A stretch of 64,000 nucleotides of DNA from Paenibacillus sp. PK3_47 (GTDB lineage Bacteria > Bacillota > Bacilli > Paenibacillales > Paenibacillaceae). The stretch covers positions 6,634,001-6,698,000 of the forward strand of contig NZ_CP026029.1 in assembly GCF_023520895.1 (NCBI RefSeq). Direction: 5' to 3'. How positions within the stretch are numbered: the first letter of the stretch is position 1; each line of letters opens with the position of its first letter. Under the pieces are notes generated by a model. The model was not told the DNA's origin. It did not search any database and saw only the letters and a program-made list of their open reading frames with translations. This document shows positions 1 through 8,223 of the stretch, piece after piece. The position numbers were made by a program, and so were the translations under genes.

Positions 1-55
1 CGGCGAACCATACCAGAAAGCCAAGCAGCATCACAGCATATCCGATATATTTCAT
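1..55 (-). CDS. Start of a small membrane protein (cut by window edge)
   Basis: Only the first 18 codons lie in the window. An ATG at 55 follows an AGGAGG ribosome binding site at 61-66 on the minus strand. The visible residues begin MKYIGYAVMLLGFLVWF, a short hydrophobic helix like a membrane anchor. The rest lies beyond the left edge, so the family cannot be told. Confidence 0.6.
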   Translation of the reverse strand, partial: MKYIGYAVMLLGFLVWFA

Positions 56-178
56 ATGACGCCTCCTGACATTTGGATAAAATAACGTATTTCAATTGTA
101 TCAAACAATTAAATTAATTGGGTCTGAAATCAATAATCCGGGTAAATTGTTTTCAGTAATATTTAAGGGGGAAAAGTT

Positions 179-796
179 TTGAAGAGGCCATTTTATAAAC
201 AATGGATGTTTTGGGTCATTGCCGTAGTTATCGTAGGGGTCATTGGATGGTCAGTCGGAGGTGAAGACACTGCTGATCAAGCTGAACCCGCGGCTACTGA
301 ACAAGCACAGCCGGATGTTAGCGCAACCGAAGCTCCAGATCAGCCAGCTGCTGAGCCAGCTTCTACTGAAGCACCGGCGGCTTCACCAAGCGCTGACTCT
401 GCACCATCCGGAGCGCCATCCATCCATTGGGAATCAGCAATTAAGCAAATCGCCCAATCCGATACAGAAGCCACTCAAAAGGCCGATGCTGTTGAAATAC
501 TGGCCCGGGACTATCAGCCTTCTGCCGAAGAAATGTCGGATTTCCAATCACAGATAGTTGAGGAATTCACCGCTCAGAATTATTTGTCCCAGGTAGAAGA
601 CGCAGAATATATGCTGACCAATATCTTCAAAGCAGTCGTTGTGGAACGGGCCAACGAAGGAACGCCTGCCGGCGATTTTGCCTTCGATTTTTATCAGAAC
701 TCCAAATATGTGTTACGCGGTGCCGACACTCCTGACAGCGAAGCTGTAAAAAGTAATGAGGAGCAGATGCAGGCAGCGCTGGATAAAATGAAGTAA
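179..796 (+). CDS. Membrane-anchored protein with Pro/Ala-rich linker, unknown function
   Basis: The 205-aa protein starts with TTG behind an AAGGGGG ribosome binding site. Residues 8-27 form one hydrophobic helix after a basic KRPFYKQ start, so it is probably anchored in the membrane with the bulk outside. Residues 30-80 are a low-complexity linker rich in Ala, Glu, Pro, Gln and Ser. The C-terminal 120 residues are acidic and probably helical, beginning near SIHWESAIKQIAQSD. I do not recognise the domain. It is a single-gene unit ending in a strong hairpin terminator. Confidence 0.75.
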   Translation: MKRPFYKQWMFWVIAVVIVGVIGWSVGGEDTADQAEPAATEQAQPDVSATEAPDQPAAEPASTEAPAASPSADSAPSGAPSIHWESAIKQIAQSDTEATQKADAVEILARDYQPSAEEMSDFQSQIVEEFTAQNYLSQVEDAEYMLTNIFKAVVVERANEGTPAGDFAFDFYQNSKYVLRGADTPDSEAVKSNEEQMQAALDKMK

Positions 797-800
797 ATGA

Positions 801-832
801 AACCCCGGGATGGAAATCCCGGGGTTTGTTTA
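801..832 (+). terminator. Intrinsic terminator
   Basis: A perfect 10-bp stem, AACCCCGGGA paired with TCCCGGGGTT, has a 6-nt loop and is followed by TTTGTTT. It ends the transcript of the membrane-anchored protein just upstream. Confidence 0.85.
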
Positions 833-906
833 GTTTACAGAATTCATGAATTGAAATTGAAAATATTAACATTAAATTATAAAATTAAACAAAGGGGGTT
901 TTATCA

Positions 907-1155
907 ATGAACTTTGTGCAAGTCACGCTTGTTGGATCATTCGGCCTTGTAAATATCTTATTGGGAATCATCATTGTCAAGCTATTACTTACAAGAAAAT
1001 TGCCTAGTAATAATTACACTCCCTTTGACTACATCACGGCCCATTCTCTTGTCGAGTTTCACGATGAGAAAAAAGAGATCGAAGAAAATGCCGACCATGG
1101 TGACGATAAGGATAAAAACATTATTTCGTTATCAAAACGATCTTCTCTTCCTTAA
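907..1155 (+). CDS. Small membrane protein, DUF3951-like
   Basis: This 82-aa protein has an ATG start behind AAAGGGGG. Residues 4-28 form one transmembrane helix. After it comes the stretch NNYTPFDYITAHSLVEFHDEKKE and a charged tail with DHGDDKDK. The TPFDYIT plus EFHDEK pattern matches what I remember of the DUF3951 family of Bacillales small membrane proteins, whose role is unknown. The gene stands alone. Confidence 0.65.
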   Translation: MNFVQVTLVGSFGLVNILLGIIIVKLLLTRKLPSNNYTPFDYITAHSLVEFHDEKKEIEENADHGDDKDKNIISLSKRSSLP

Positions 1156-1279
1156 GGCGCATTAGGTATTAATAGTCCGCATCTTCGTACTGCATAATAA
1201 GCAAACCGATCAATATATAAAGATTCCAAATTTAGTGGTAAAGTTTGAAAGTAATTCAGTATAGAAAGGGAGTTTTTAT

Positions 1280-1593
1280 ATGAAAGAGTTTTTTGTTAAA
1301 ACCGCGAATTGTATGCTTCGTTATAGTGATTTCCCAGGAGAAAAAAAACCATTTTATTTATACATGGCCTAGGATGTACTGGCTCGTTCGATTATCCACA
1401 AGTGGCAACTCAAGAAGCGTTAAAAGGACACCGTTATATTATTGTTGATCTTTTTGGTGCCGGTTATAGTGACAAACCCGATGACTCTGACTTCAAATAC
1501 ACAGCAAATCGCTGGCATTCTATGGCTTGGGAGAATCCAGAAGGATTAGCTAAAGCAATTGAAAACGGCATTCAAACAAATTTACATACATAA
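1280..1593 (+). pseudogene. Decayed alpha/beta hydrolase remnant
   Basis: An ATG at 1280 behind GAAAGGGAG begins MKEFFVKTANCMLRYSDFPGEKK. A run of eight A at 1341-1348 then puts the reading frame out by one base and a TAG follows. In the shifted frame the text continues TILFIHGLGCTGSFDYPQ, then GHRYIIVDLFGAGYSDKP, the oxyanion-loop and strand motifs of alpha/beta hydrolases. Soon after, it jumps to RWHSMAWENPEGLAKAIENG, which reads like a hydrolase C-terminus. The middle part, with the nucleophile elbow GxSxG and the acid residue, is absent. So the gene has both a frameshift and an internal deletion of roughly 150 codons, and cannot give a working enzyme. The frameshift alone could be a sequencing error; the deletion could not. 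Confidence 0.75.
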
Positions 1594-1783
1594 CAGTTAA
1601 TTTTGAAACAGTCTTTAGCAATTGACCTATTCAAATCATGCCTATAGGCTGTCTTTCTCTTATGAAGCACAGTTTGCGTCATATGCGGCATAAAAACGTC
1701 CACTTATCTTGTTCAACTATCCTGCCCGTTAACGAAATAAAGCTGCTAATCACAGCGGCAGATTTAACAATGTAATTATTAAC

Positions 1784-2068
1784 TCAACTTTCGCAGCTCA
1801 AATCTTTAAACAAACCCCTAATATAGCTGGGTAAACTGGAGATCCATTCGTGTAGTAAATCTATTAAATTCTCCTTACGTGCTCTAGGGTTTAAGCTATT
1901 TTCCCAGGTGTGAAAATTGAGTGAAAAATATATTAATATGCCAGGCAGGCGAAGAGTTACCTCCTCATTGATGTCACAGTTTTTTATTACATTCCCGGAG
2001 GAATCAGATGCGTCTATAAAAGTATGTAGTTCATAATTGGGGGATGTCACAGCAATATCACTATACAA
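1784..2068 (-). CDS. Possible unknown protein (94 aa), weak support
   Basis: An open frame on the minus strand reads as plausible protein, ending with LHEWISSLPSYIRGLFKDLS. It has a TTG start and no clear ribosome binding site. I recognise no family. It may be a gene fragment, because it sits beside the decayed hydrolase in a region that looks eroded. The surrounding 1594-2123 holds nothing else I can support. Confidence 0.3.
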   Translation of the reverse strand: MYSDIAVTSPNYELHTFIDASDSSGNVIKNCDINEEVTLRLPGILIYFSLNFHTWENSLNPRARKENLIDLLHEWISSLPSYIRGLFKDLSCES

Positions 2069-2123
2069 GCTTCATTAAAGCACTTAATATACTCATTAAA
2101 AACTGCTAAAAAGGAGACAGACC

Positions 2124-3299
2124 ATGCTCGATTCAGGCACAACCGCACAGCTGACCAAAACGCTCAGTACCAGTATTGCTAACAACGAGATTGCCGGTGC
2201 TAACTTTATGGTCATTAAAAACGGCGAAGAAGTATTTTATCATGAGGACGGCCTGGCTGATATTGAGGCGGGGCGTCCCATAAGCAGAGATTCCATATTC
2301 CGCTTATATTCCATGAGCAAGCCTGTGACCGCGGCAGCCATCATGCTGCTTCTGGAACGGGGAGAACTGGATCTGTTTGATCCTGTAAGCCATTACATAC
2401 CCGGATTCCGTAATCAAAAAGTAGTTAAGGACGGCAGACTGACGTCTCCAGTACGAGAAGCCAACATCCATGATCTGCTGAATATGACTTCTGGACTTGT
2501 CTACGGCGGTACAGATCCGGCGGGGCAACATACAGAAACGCTGATTCATGAACTGAGCAGCCGCATGTTCGGCGAGAATCCGATGACTACTATGGAATTC
2601 GCAGACAGGCTGGGCCAGGGTCCGCTTGCATTCGAGCCGGGATCATTCTGGCAGTATGGAACTTCAGGGGATGTACTCGGCGCAGTTGTGGAAGCAGTAT
2701 GCGGCATGCGATACGGGGAATTTCTGCAGAAGGAATTTTTCGGGCCGCTGGGCATGAAGGATACCGGCTTCTGGCTGACTGTTGAGCAGCGAAGCCGGCT
2801 CGCCAGAACCTATCAGGATAACGGGGCAGGCGGACTTAAGCGATATGATGACAGTCAACTGGGAGTTAATCACCACTTTGACCGCGAACCGGCATTTGAA
2901 TCCGGCGGAGCCGGACTTGCCTCTACGATCGATGACGCGGCCAAATTCACCACCATGCTTTTGAACAACGGAAGTCTCCACGGGCACCAGCTGCTCAAAC
3001 CAAGAACTGTGCAGTATATGACTTCGGCTGGCTTAACGCCGCTACAGCAAAAGGGCTTCACCTTATGGCATTCTCGCTGCGGTCACAGCTATGGCAACCA
3101 GATGCGCATTATGACCGAGCCCGGCCAAGCCGGACATATCGGCAGCAAAGGTGAATACGGCTGGCACGGCTGGCTTGGCGCTTATTTCACGAACAGCCCT
3201 CAGGACGCGCTGAGCGTACTGTTTATGGTGCAGAAAAAAGACGCCGGCACTCTCCCTGTCACCCGCAAGCTGCGGAATATTGTGTTCAGCAGCCTGTAA
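2124..3299 (+). CDS. Serine hydrolase, beta-lactamase/class C penicillin-binding fold
   Basis: This 391-aa protein has an ATG behind AAAGGAGA. It belongs to the beta-lactamase-related serine hydrolases (esterases, D-peptidases, class C beta-lactamases). The catalytic SxxK is Ser63-Met-Ser-Lys66. The tyrosine motif is at Tyr178 in WQYGTSGDVLG, where the usual Asn of YxN is missing, as in many esterase members. The third motif lies in the C-terminal EYGWHGWLGAYF. There is no signal peptide, so it is probably cytoplasmic and more likely an esterase than a cell-wall enzyme. The substrate cannot be told. Confidence 0.85.
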   Translation: MLDSGTTAQLTKTLSTSIANNEIAGANFMVIKNGEEVFYHEDGLADIEAGRPISRDSIFRLYSMSKPVTAAAIMLLLERGELDLFDPVSHYIPGFRNQKVVKDGRLTSPVREANIHDLLNMTSGLVYGGTDPAGQHTETLIHELSSRMFGENPMTTMEFADRLGQGPLAFEPGSFWQYGTSGDVLGAVVEAVCGMRYGEFLQKEFFGPLGMKDTGFWLTVEQRSRLARTYQDNGAGGLKRYDDSQLGVNHHFDREPAFESGGAGLASTIDDAAKFTTMLLNNGSLHGHQLLKPRTVQYMTSAGLTPLQQKGFTLWHSRCGHSYGNQMRIMTEPGQAGHIGSKGEYGWHGWLGAYFTNSPQDALSVLFMVQKKDAGTLPVTRKLRNIVFSSL

Positions 3300-3562
3300 C
3301 AGATTGAAAGAAATATGCAACGGCAGTCAAAGGCTTGATGCTACAAGTCTTTGACTGCGTTACGTAAATATACATTGCTAAAGCAGTGGGTCCATGCTGC
3401 ATAGAACGCTTCCGCCCAGTATGGAAAAAAGCGGATATTCTCTGATCAAGCAAGCAACGGTACTAACTTTTTGATTGTCCGGGGTTACTACCGTAAGTTC
3501 GTAAATACGTTGGCTATAAAAGCACCTCAAATGTCGAGCTTCTAATCCCCTTCCCATCCCAC
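3300..3562. other. Intergenic region, nothing recognised
   Basis: The stretch between the serine hydrolase and the glnA terminator lies between convergent genes. I see no open frame with a ribosome binding site. There is a weak inverted repeat near 3325-3360 (GTCAAAGGCTTG / AAGTCTTTGAC) that could end the hydrolase transcript. Confidence 0.4.
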
Positions 3563-3596
3563 AAAAAAAGCCCCCGACGCTTTCGCGCCAAGGGCT
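3563..3596 (-). terminator. glnA terminator
   Basis: Read on the minus strand, a GC-rich stem (AGCCC...GGGCT with inner GGCGC/GCGTC pairing around GAAA) is followed by seven T. It lies just past the glnA stop codon. Confidence 0.85.
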
Positions 3597-3604
3597 GCTT
3601 TATC

Positions 3605-4933
3605 CTAGTAAAGAGTCATGTACTGATCTCTTTCCCATTCGTGTACTTGTGTCCGATAGATGTCCCACTCGATTTCTTTTAGCTCGTAGAAGTGGGCCAG
3701 TGCATGCTCGCCGAGGGCTTCGGTGATGACATGGCTGCGGATCAGCTCGTTCAGCGCTTCCTTCAGGTCGGCTGGCAGGCTTGGGATGCCTTCTTCAATG
3801 CGCTCTTCCTCAGACATCACATAGATGTTGCGGTCGATTGGAGCCGGGAGGTCAAGCTGGCGTTTGATGCCGTCCAGACCTGCCTTCAACATTACAGCAA
3901 GTGCAAGGTAAGGGTTAGCTGCCGGATCCGGGTTACGAACCTCAATCCGTGTGCTGAGTCCTCTGGAAGCCGGAATACGGATCATCGGACTGCGGTTGCT
4001 GGCAGACCATGCCACATAGCAAGGTGCTTCATAACCAGGAACCAGACGTTTGTAAGAGTTGACAGTCGGGTTAGTAATGGCGGCAAAAGCACGTGCATGC
4101 TTCAGGATACCTGCCATGTAATAACGGGCTGTTTTGCTCAGTCCAAGTGTATCGCTCTCATCGTAGAATACATTCTCGCTGCCTTTGAACAGGGATTGGT
4201 GTGCGTGCATACCGGAACCGTTCATACCAAACAGCGGCTTAGGCATAAATGTAGCATGCAGGCCATGCTGACGGGCAACTGTCTTCACGACAAGCTTAAA
4301 GGTCTGAATCTGGTCCGCAGCCTTGATTGCGTCTGCATATTTAAAGTCAATTTCATGCTGGCCGGAAGCCACTTCATGGTGGGAAGCTTCAATTTCGAAG
4401 CCCATCTCTTCAAGGGTCAACACGATCTCACGGCGGCAGTTCTCCCCGAGATCCATCGGTGCAAGGTCAAAGTATCCGCCCTGGTCGTTCAGCTCAGTAG
4501 TCGGATTGCCCTTCTCGTCCGTTCTGAACAGGAAGAATTCCGGCTCAGGACCGACGTTCATGGCTGTATAACCCATCTCTTCAGCTTCCTTCAGGCAGCG
4601 TTTGAGAATACCGCGCGGGTCGCCGGCAAAAGGCGTTCCGTCAGGCATGTACACATCACAAATCAGGCGTGCAACACGGCTGTCAGTCACCCACGGGAAG
4701 ATTACCCAAGTGCTGAGGTCAGGGTAAAGATACATATCAGATTCTTCGATACGCACATAACCTTCGATGGAGGAACCGTCAAACATCATTTTATTATCGA
4801 GTGCTTTTTCGAGTTGGCTAACGGGAATCTCAACATTCTTGATTGTACCGAGCAGATCGGTAAATTGCAGGCGAATAAAACGTACATTTTCTTCCTTTGC
4901 GATACGTAGAATATCCTCTTTAGAAAAACTCAC
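3605..4933 (-). CDS. glnA: Glutamine synthetase, type I
   Basis: Makes glutamine from glutamate, ammonia and ATP in the cytoplasm. It is 442 aa, the length of the Bacillus-type (GSI-alpha) enzyme, which lacks the adenylylation insert. It starts MSFSKEDILRIAKEEN with a GTG behind GAGAGGG. Visible signatures are FDGSSIEGYVRIEESDM, the metal/glutamate region GPEPEFFLF, GSGMHAHQSLF with the active-site His, and NRSPMIRIP. It follows glnR by about 30 bp on the same strand, the classic glnRA operon. In this family the feedback-inhibited enzyme also signals nitrogen status to GlnR. Confidence 0.98.
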   Translation of the reverse strand: MSFSKEDILRIAKEENVRFIRLQFTDLLGTIKNVEIPVSQLEKALDNKMMFDGSSIEGYVRIEESDMYLYPDLSTWVIFPWVTDSRVARLICDVYMPDGTPFAGDPRGILKRCLKEAEEMGYTAMNVGPEPEFFLFRTDEKGNPTTELNDQGGYFDLAPMDLGENCRREIVLTLEEMGFEIEASHHEVASGQHEIDFKYADAIKAADQIQTFKLVVKTVARQHGLHATFMPKPLFGMNGSGMHAHQSLFKGSENVFYDESDTLGLSKTARYYMAGILKHARAFAAITNPTVNSYKRLVPGYEAPCYVAWSASNRSPMIRIPASRGLSTRIEVRNPDPAANPYLALAVMLKAGLDGIKRQLDLPAPIDRNIYVMSEEERIEEGIPSLPADLKEALNELIRSHVITEALGEHALAHFYELKEIEWDIYRTQVHEWERDQYMTLY

Positions 4934-4963
4934 GTTACCCTCTCCCTTTCAAGTCTCTTTATG

Positions 4964-5374
4964 TTATTTATTAAAAAACCGGGATAGTTCACCTTGAATA
5001 AGAGATACTTGTCCCGGCCTCTTACCGGAAACCAGCTCCTGCTTCAGCAAACGGTGAAGCTGCGAATCAGACAACTCTCTACGTCTAACTTCTGTGTCAG
5101 GGGTTATTACCGTAGCTTCTTCAGACTCCTTCGAGACAGGGTTCATGACCTGCTTAATACCGGCAATGTTAACACCCTTCTCGATTAACGCTTTGATTTC
5201 CAGCAGGCGCTCGACATCGTTGAATGAGAACAAACGCTGGTTACCGGATGTGCGTGCCGGAACGATCAGGCTGTGCTGCTCATAATAACGAATTTGTCTG
5301 GCAGATAAATCAGTAAGCTTCATTACAATGCCTATAGGAAATAGTGCCATATTTCTGCGGATTTCATCACCCAT
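4964..5374 (-). CDS. glnR: Nitrogen regulator GlnR (MerR family)
   Basis: This 136-aa DNA-binding protein has a MerR-type winged helix-turn-helix at residues 10-75 (FPIGIVMKLTDLSARQIRYYEQHSL) and a short C-terminal regulatory tail, as known for GlnR/TnrA. When nitrogen is ample, glutamine-bound GlnA activates GlnR to repress glnRA. It is the first gene of the operon. Its promoter carries a perfect GlnR operator, so autoregulation can be read from the sequence. Confidence 0.95.
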   Translation of the reverse strand: MGDEIRRNMALFPIGIVMKLTDLSARQIRYYEQHSLIVPARTSGNQRLFSFNDVERLLEIKALIEKGVNIAGIKQVMNPVSKESEEATVITPDTEVRRRELSDSQLHRLLKQELVSGKRPGQVSLIQGELSRFFNK

Positions 5375-5411
5375 GACTCATCCAACCTTCCAATGATCTT
5401 TTTCTCATCTC

Positions 5412-5462
5412 ATTGTACATTTCTTAATTTGGCGTGTCAATGGTGTGTGAGTTTTCTTTACA
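5412..5462 (-). promoter_or_regulatory. glnRA promoter with GlnR operator
   Basis: On the minus strand a sigma-A promoter reads TTGACA (5435-5440), a 17-bp spacer, then TACAAT (5412-5417). Just upstream, 5446-5462 reads TGTAAAGAAAACTCACA, a full match to the GlnR/TnrA consensus TGTNA-N7-TNACA. The box lies next to the -35, which fits repression by GlnR. Confidence 0.9.
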
Positions 5463-5469
5463 ATACTCT

Positions 5470-6723
5470 TTATAAAAGTTTACGTTCCCTCATACTCTGC
5501 AGGGACATTAGTACCCCGTATTTCACATGCGAATAGGTCAAACCGCCCTGCATGTAGCCGATATAAGGCGCTCTGATTGGCGCATCTGCAGATAATTCCA
5601 AGCTGCCGCCCTGGATGAACGTACCTGCCGCCATGATGACAGGATGCTCGTACCCCGGCATATCCCAAGGCTCCGGAACGACATGGCTGTCCACGGCTGC
5701 CGCCTTCTGGATTCCCTGTACAAAAGCAATCAGATGCTCCGGTCCATCGAAGGCGACGGCCTGAATCAGATCCGTACGCGGTTCATTCCAGGCCGGCTTC
5801 GTCTGGAACCCGCAGCGCTGGAACACGGCAGCGGCAAAAATACTGCCTTTAACCGCTTGTCCCACAGTGTGCGGAGCCATGAACAGCCCCTGGTACAGGC
5901 CGCGGGTCGTCCCCAGCATCGCACCCACTTCCCCGCCGATCCCGGGTGCTGTCAGCCTGTATGCCGACAATTCAACAAGATCACGCCGCCCGCAGATGTA
6001 GCCGCCAGTCTCGGCAATTCCTCCGCCGGGGTTCTTGATCAGCGAACCTGCAATCAGATCCGCACCGACCTGCGGAGGCTCAAGTTTTTCCGTAAACTCA
6101 CCATAGCAGTTATCTACGAATACGATGACATCCGGTTTCAAAGATTTGATCCTGGTCACCATCTCACCGATTTCAGCCACAGTAAAGGAAGAACGCCAGT
6201 CATAGCCGCGCGATCTTTGAATACCGACAACCTTAGTCTTGCCGTTAACAGCCAGGGCAACCTCATCCCAATCAATTTTACCGTCTGCCGTAAGCGCTGT
6301 CTCCCGGTAAGTGATTCCATAATCCGCCAAAGAGCCTGTTCCGTCTCCGGGTTTGCCGATTACCTTGTGGAGTGTATCGTAAGGACGGCCTGTAATGTAC
6401 AGCAGCTCGTCTCCCGGACGCAATACGCCAAAGAGCGCCGTTGATATGGTATGGGTACCGGAAGCGAAATGGGGACGCACCAGCGCGGCCTCTGCGCCGA
6501 ATACCTCGGCATAGACAAGATCCAGCACCTCACGGCCCCGGTCATTATAAGCATATCCTGTCGAACCGGCAAAATGGAAATCGCTGACCTGCTGACGCTG
6601 AAACGCCTGGATGACCTTCCACTGATTGTGGTCTACAACCCGGTCCAGCTCTTTTACCGCACCTTCAATTTCAAGCTCTGCAGCCTCCGCCGCCTGTAAT
6701 AAATCCTCTGCAAAAACAACCAT
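5470..6723 (-). CDS. ynbB: PLP-dependent Cys/Met-metabolism-type protein, YnbB/aluminium-resistance family
   Basis: This enzyme of about 417 aa belongs to the group often labelled methionine gamma-lyase-like or aluminium resistance protein. It has the fold-type I PLP pattern: YNDRGREVLDLVYAEVFGAE, substrate-binding FASGTHTISTALFGVL, the Asp of FVDNCYGEF, and a lysine in AGSLIKNPGGGIAETGGYI. The reaction in vivo is not settled for this family. I chose the ATG at 6723 (MVVFAEDLL), which gives the usual family length. An upstream TTG at 6765 in frame would add 14 residues. It sits between hflX and glnR as in B. subtilis. Confidence 0.88.
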   Translation of the reverse strand: MVVFAEDLLQAAEAAELEIEGAVKELDRVVDHNQWKVIQAFQRQQVSDFHFAGSTGYAYNDRGREVLDLVYAEVFGAEAALVRPHFASGTHTISTALFGVLRPGDELLYITGRPYDTLHKVIGKPGDGTGSLADYGITYRETALTADGKIDWDEVALAVNGKTKVVGIQRSRGYDWRSSFTVAEIGEMVTRIKSLKPDVIVFVDNCYGEFTEKLEPPQVGADLIAGSLIKNPGGGIAETGGYICGRRDLVELSAYRLTAPGIGGEVGAMLGTTRGLYQGLFMAPHTVGQAVKGSIFAAAVFQRCGFQTKPAWNEPRTDLIQAVAFDGPEHLIAFVQGIQKAAAVDSHVVPEPWDMPGYEHPVIMAAGTFIQGGSLELSADAPIRAPYIGYMQGGLTYSHVKYGVLMSLQSMRERKLL

Positions 6724-6873
6724 TTCCCCTTTTTCTCTCCTTACATCACATTTACTTGCCATCAAAAGTCAGCCCCGCAAAGCTTAAGTCCGGCTTCAGC
6801 ACCAGCCGAAACCTTCTTCATGCTCTGCAGGGACTCAGAAAAACCATCCTATCTTAACTTGAGCAGCTGTTAC

Positions 6874-8160
6874 TTATTGCTCTACAACATACTCTTCCAG
6901 TTTGTAGCTCCATTTGGAATAGTCCTCTTTATTCAGCCGGACATTGTAGAGAACATCATTCTCGTCATAGTTCTGTTCCAGCACTTCCCCTACCCGGTAG
7001 AGCAGCGATACAACATCTCCCCTGTCTCCGGGAATCCGGAAGGTCAGTGTATCCCCGGCCAATTGGTCCGCAATTACCTCCGTGATCTTCGCCAGATCCT
7101 CCGGATTAAAGGCGCTGATCTTCAAAAAACCGGGACCTGACGGCAGCATTTCCAGCTGTTCGTCCCCGCAAATGTCACTTTTATTAAACAGCACGATTTG
7201 CGGTTTGCCCGCTGCGCCAAGATCCTGCAGGATGGACTGCACAACCTCCATCTGCTCCTCCCGCATCGGGGACGAAGCATCGACTACATGCAGCACGAGG
7301 TTTGCTTCATTCACTTCCTCCAGGGTAGCCCGGAAGGAAGCCACCAGATCATGCGGAAGGTTCTGGATAAAGCCGACTGTATCCGTAAGCACTACGTCTT
7401 TGCCGCCTGGCAGCTGAAGCACACGTGAAGTAGGATCGAGCGTAGCAAACAGCTGGTTCTCGATATATACATCAGCGTCAGTCAGCTGCTTCAGCAATGT
7501 GGATTTACCGGCATTGGTATACCCGACAAGCGCGACCTGTACCGCACCGCTCTTGCGGCGGCGCTCACGGTGCAGCTCACGGGTCTTCACCACATCTTCA
7601 AGCTGGCGCTTAAGCTCATCAATCCTCCCCCGGATATGCCGGCGGTCCGTCTCCAGCTTGCTTTCCCCCGGTCCCCTGGTGCCGATACCTCCGCCGAGCC
7701 TGGACAAATTTTTGCCCTGTCCCGATAAACGGGGCAGCAGATAGGAGAGCTGTGCAAGCTCTACCTGAATGATGCCTTCCCGGGTCTTCGCCCGTCCGGC
7801 AAAGATATCAAGGATCAGCTGCGTACGGTCGATAATTTTCAGATCCAGTGCCTCTTCCAGATTCCGTACCTGGGCCCCGGACAGCTCCTGGTCGAAGATC
7901 GCCGTATTGGCACCCAAGCCGTCTGCCGCCATGCGCAGCTCTTCTACTTTACCTTTGCCGATGAACCATTTGGGGTCAGGGGTTTCTTTATTTTGGCGGA
8001 GGACATCCAGTACCTCTACACCGGCCGTTTCAGCCAAAAGAACCAGCTCCTGCAGTGACAGCTCTGGATCTATACCGGTACGCTTGATTTTGTCTGTAAC
8101 GAGACTGACCAGGACTGCACGGTCTTGAACGTCTGTCTGTGTGTCATGTGTTGTAGCCAT
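6874..8160 (-). CDS. hflX: Ribosome-associated GTPase HflX
   Basis: This 428-aa protein splits or rescues stalled 70S/100S ribosomes in the known family. The N-terminal HflX domain has the glycine-rich LSRLGGGIGTRGPGESKLE near residue 155. The G domain has G1 GYTNAGKST near 213, G3 DTVGF with IQNLPHDLVASFRATLEE, and G4 NKSD. It starts with ATG behind AAGGAG. It is the Bacillus YnbA counterpart, in the same order beside spoVK and ynbB. Confidence 0.95.
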   Translation of the reverse strand: MATTHDTQTDVQDRAVLVSLVTDKIKRTGIDPELSLQELVLLAETAGVEVLDVLRQNKETPDPKWFIGKGKVEELRMAADGLGANTAIFDQELSGAQVRNLEEALDLKIIDRTQLILDIFAGRAKTREGIIQVELAQLSYLLPRLSGQGKNLSRLGGGIGTRGPGESKLETDRRHIRGRIDELKRQLEDVVKTRELHRERRRKSGAVQVALVGYTNAGKSTLLKQLTDADVYIENQLFATLDPTSRVLQLPGGKDVVLTDTVGFIQNLPHDLVASFRATLEEVNEANLVLHVVDASSPMREEQMEVVQSILQDLGAAGKPQIVLFNKSDICGDEQLEMLPSGPGFLKISAFNPEDLAKITEVIADQLAGDTLTFRIPGDRGDVVSLLYRVGEVLEQNYDENDVLYNVRLNKEDYSKWSYKLEEYVVEQ

Positions 8161-8223
8161 AAGTTTAGTACTCCTTATCTCTGCACCTTTAAATGTGTAT
8201 ATTACTCTCTATTACCCTTATGT

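Noticed and set aside
3692..4909. 405-codon open frame antisense to glnA
   Set aside because: It lies wholly inside glnA on the other strand, is rich in Cys and His in a non-protein way, and has no ribosome binding site. It is a shadow of glnA codon use.
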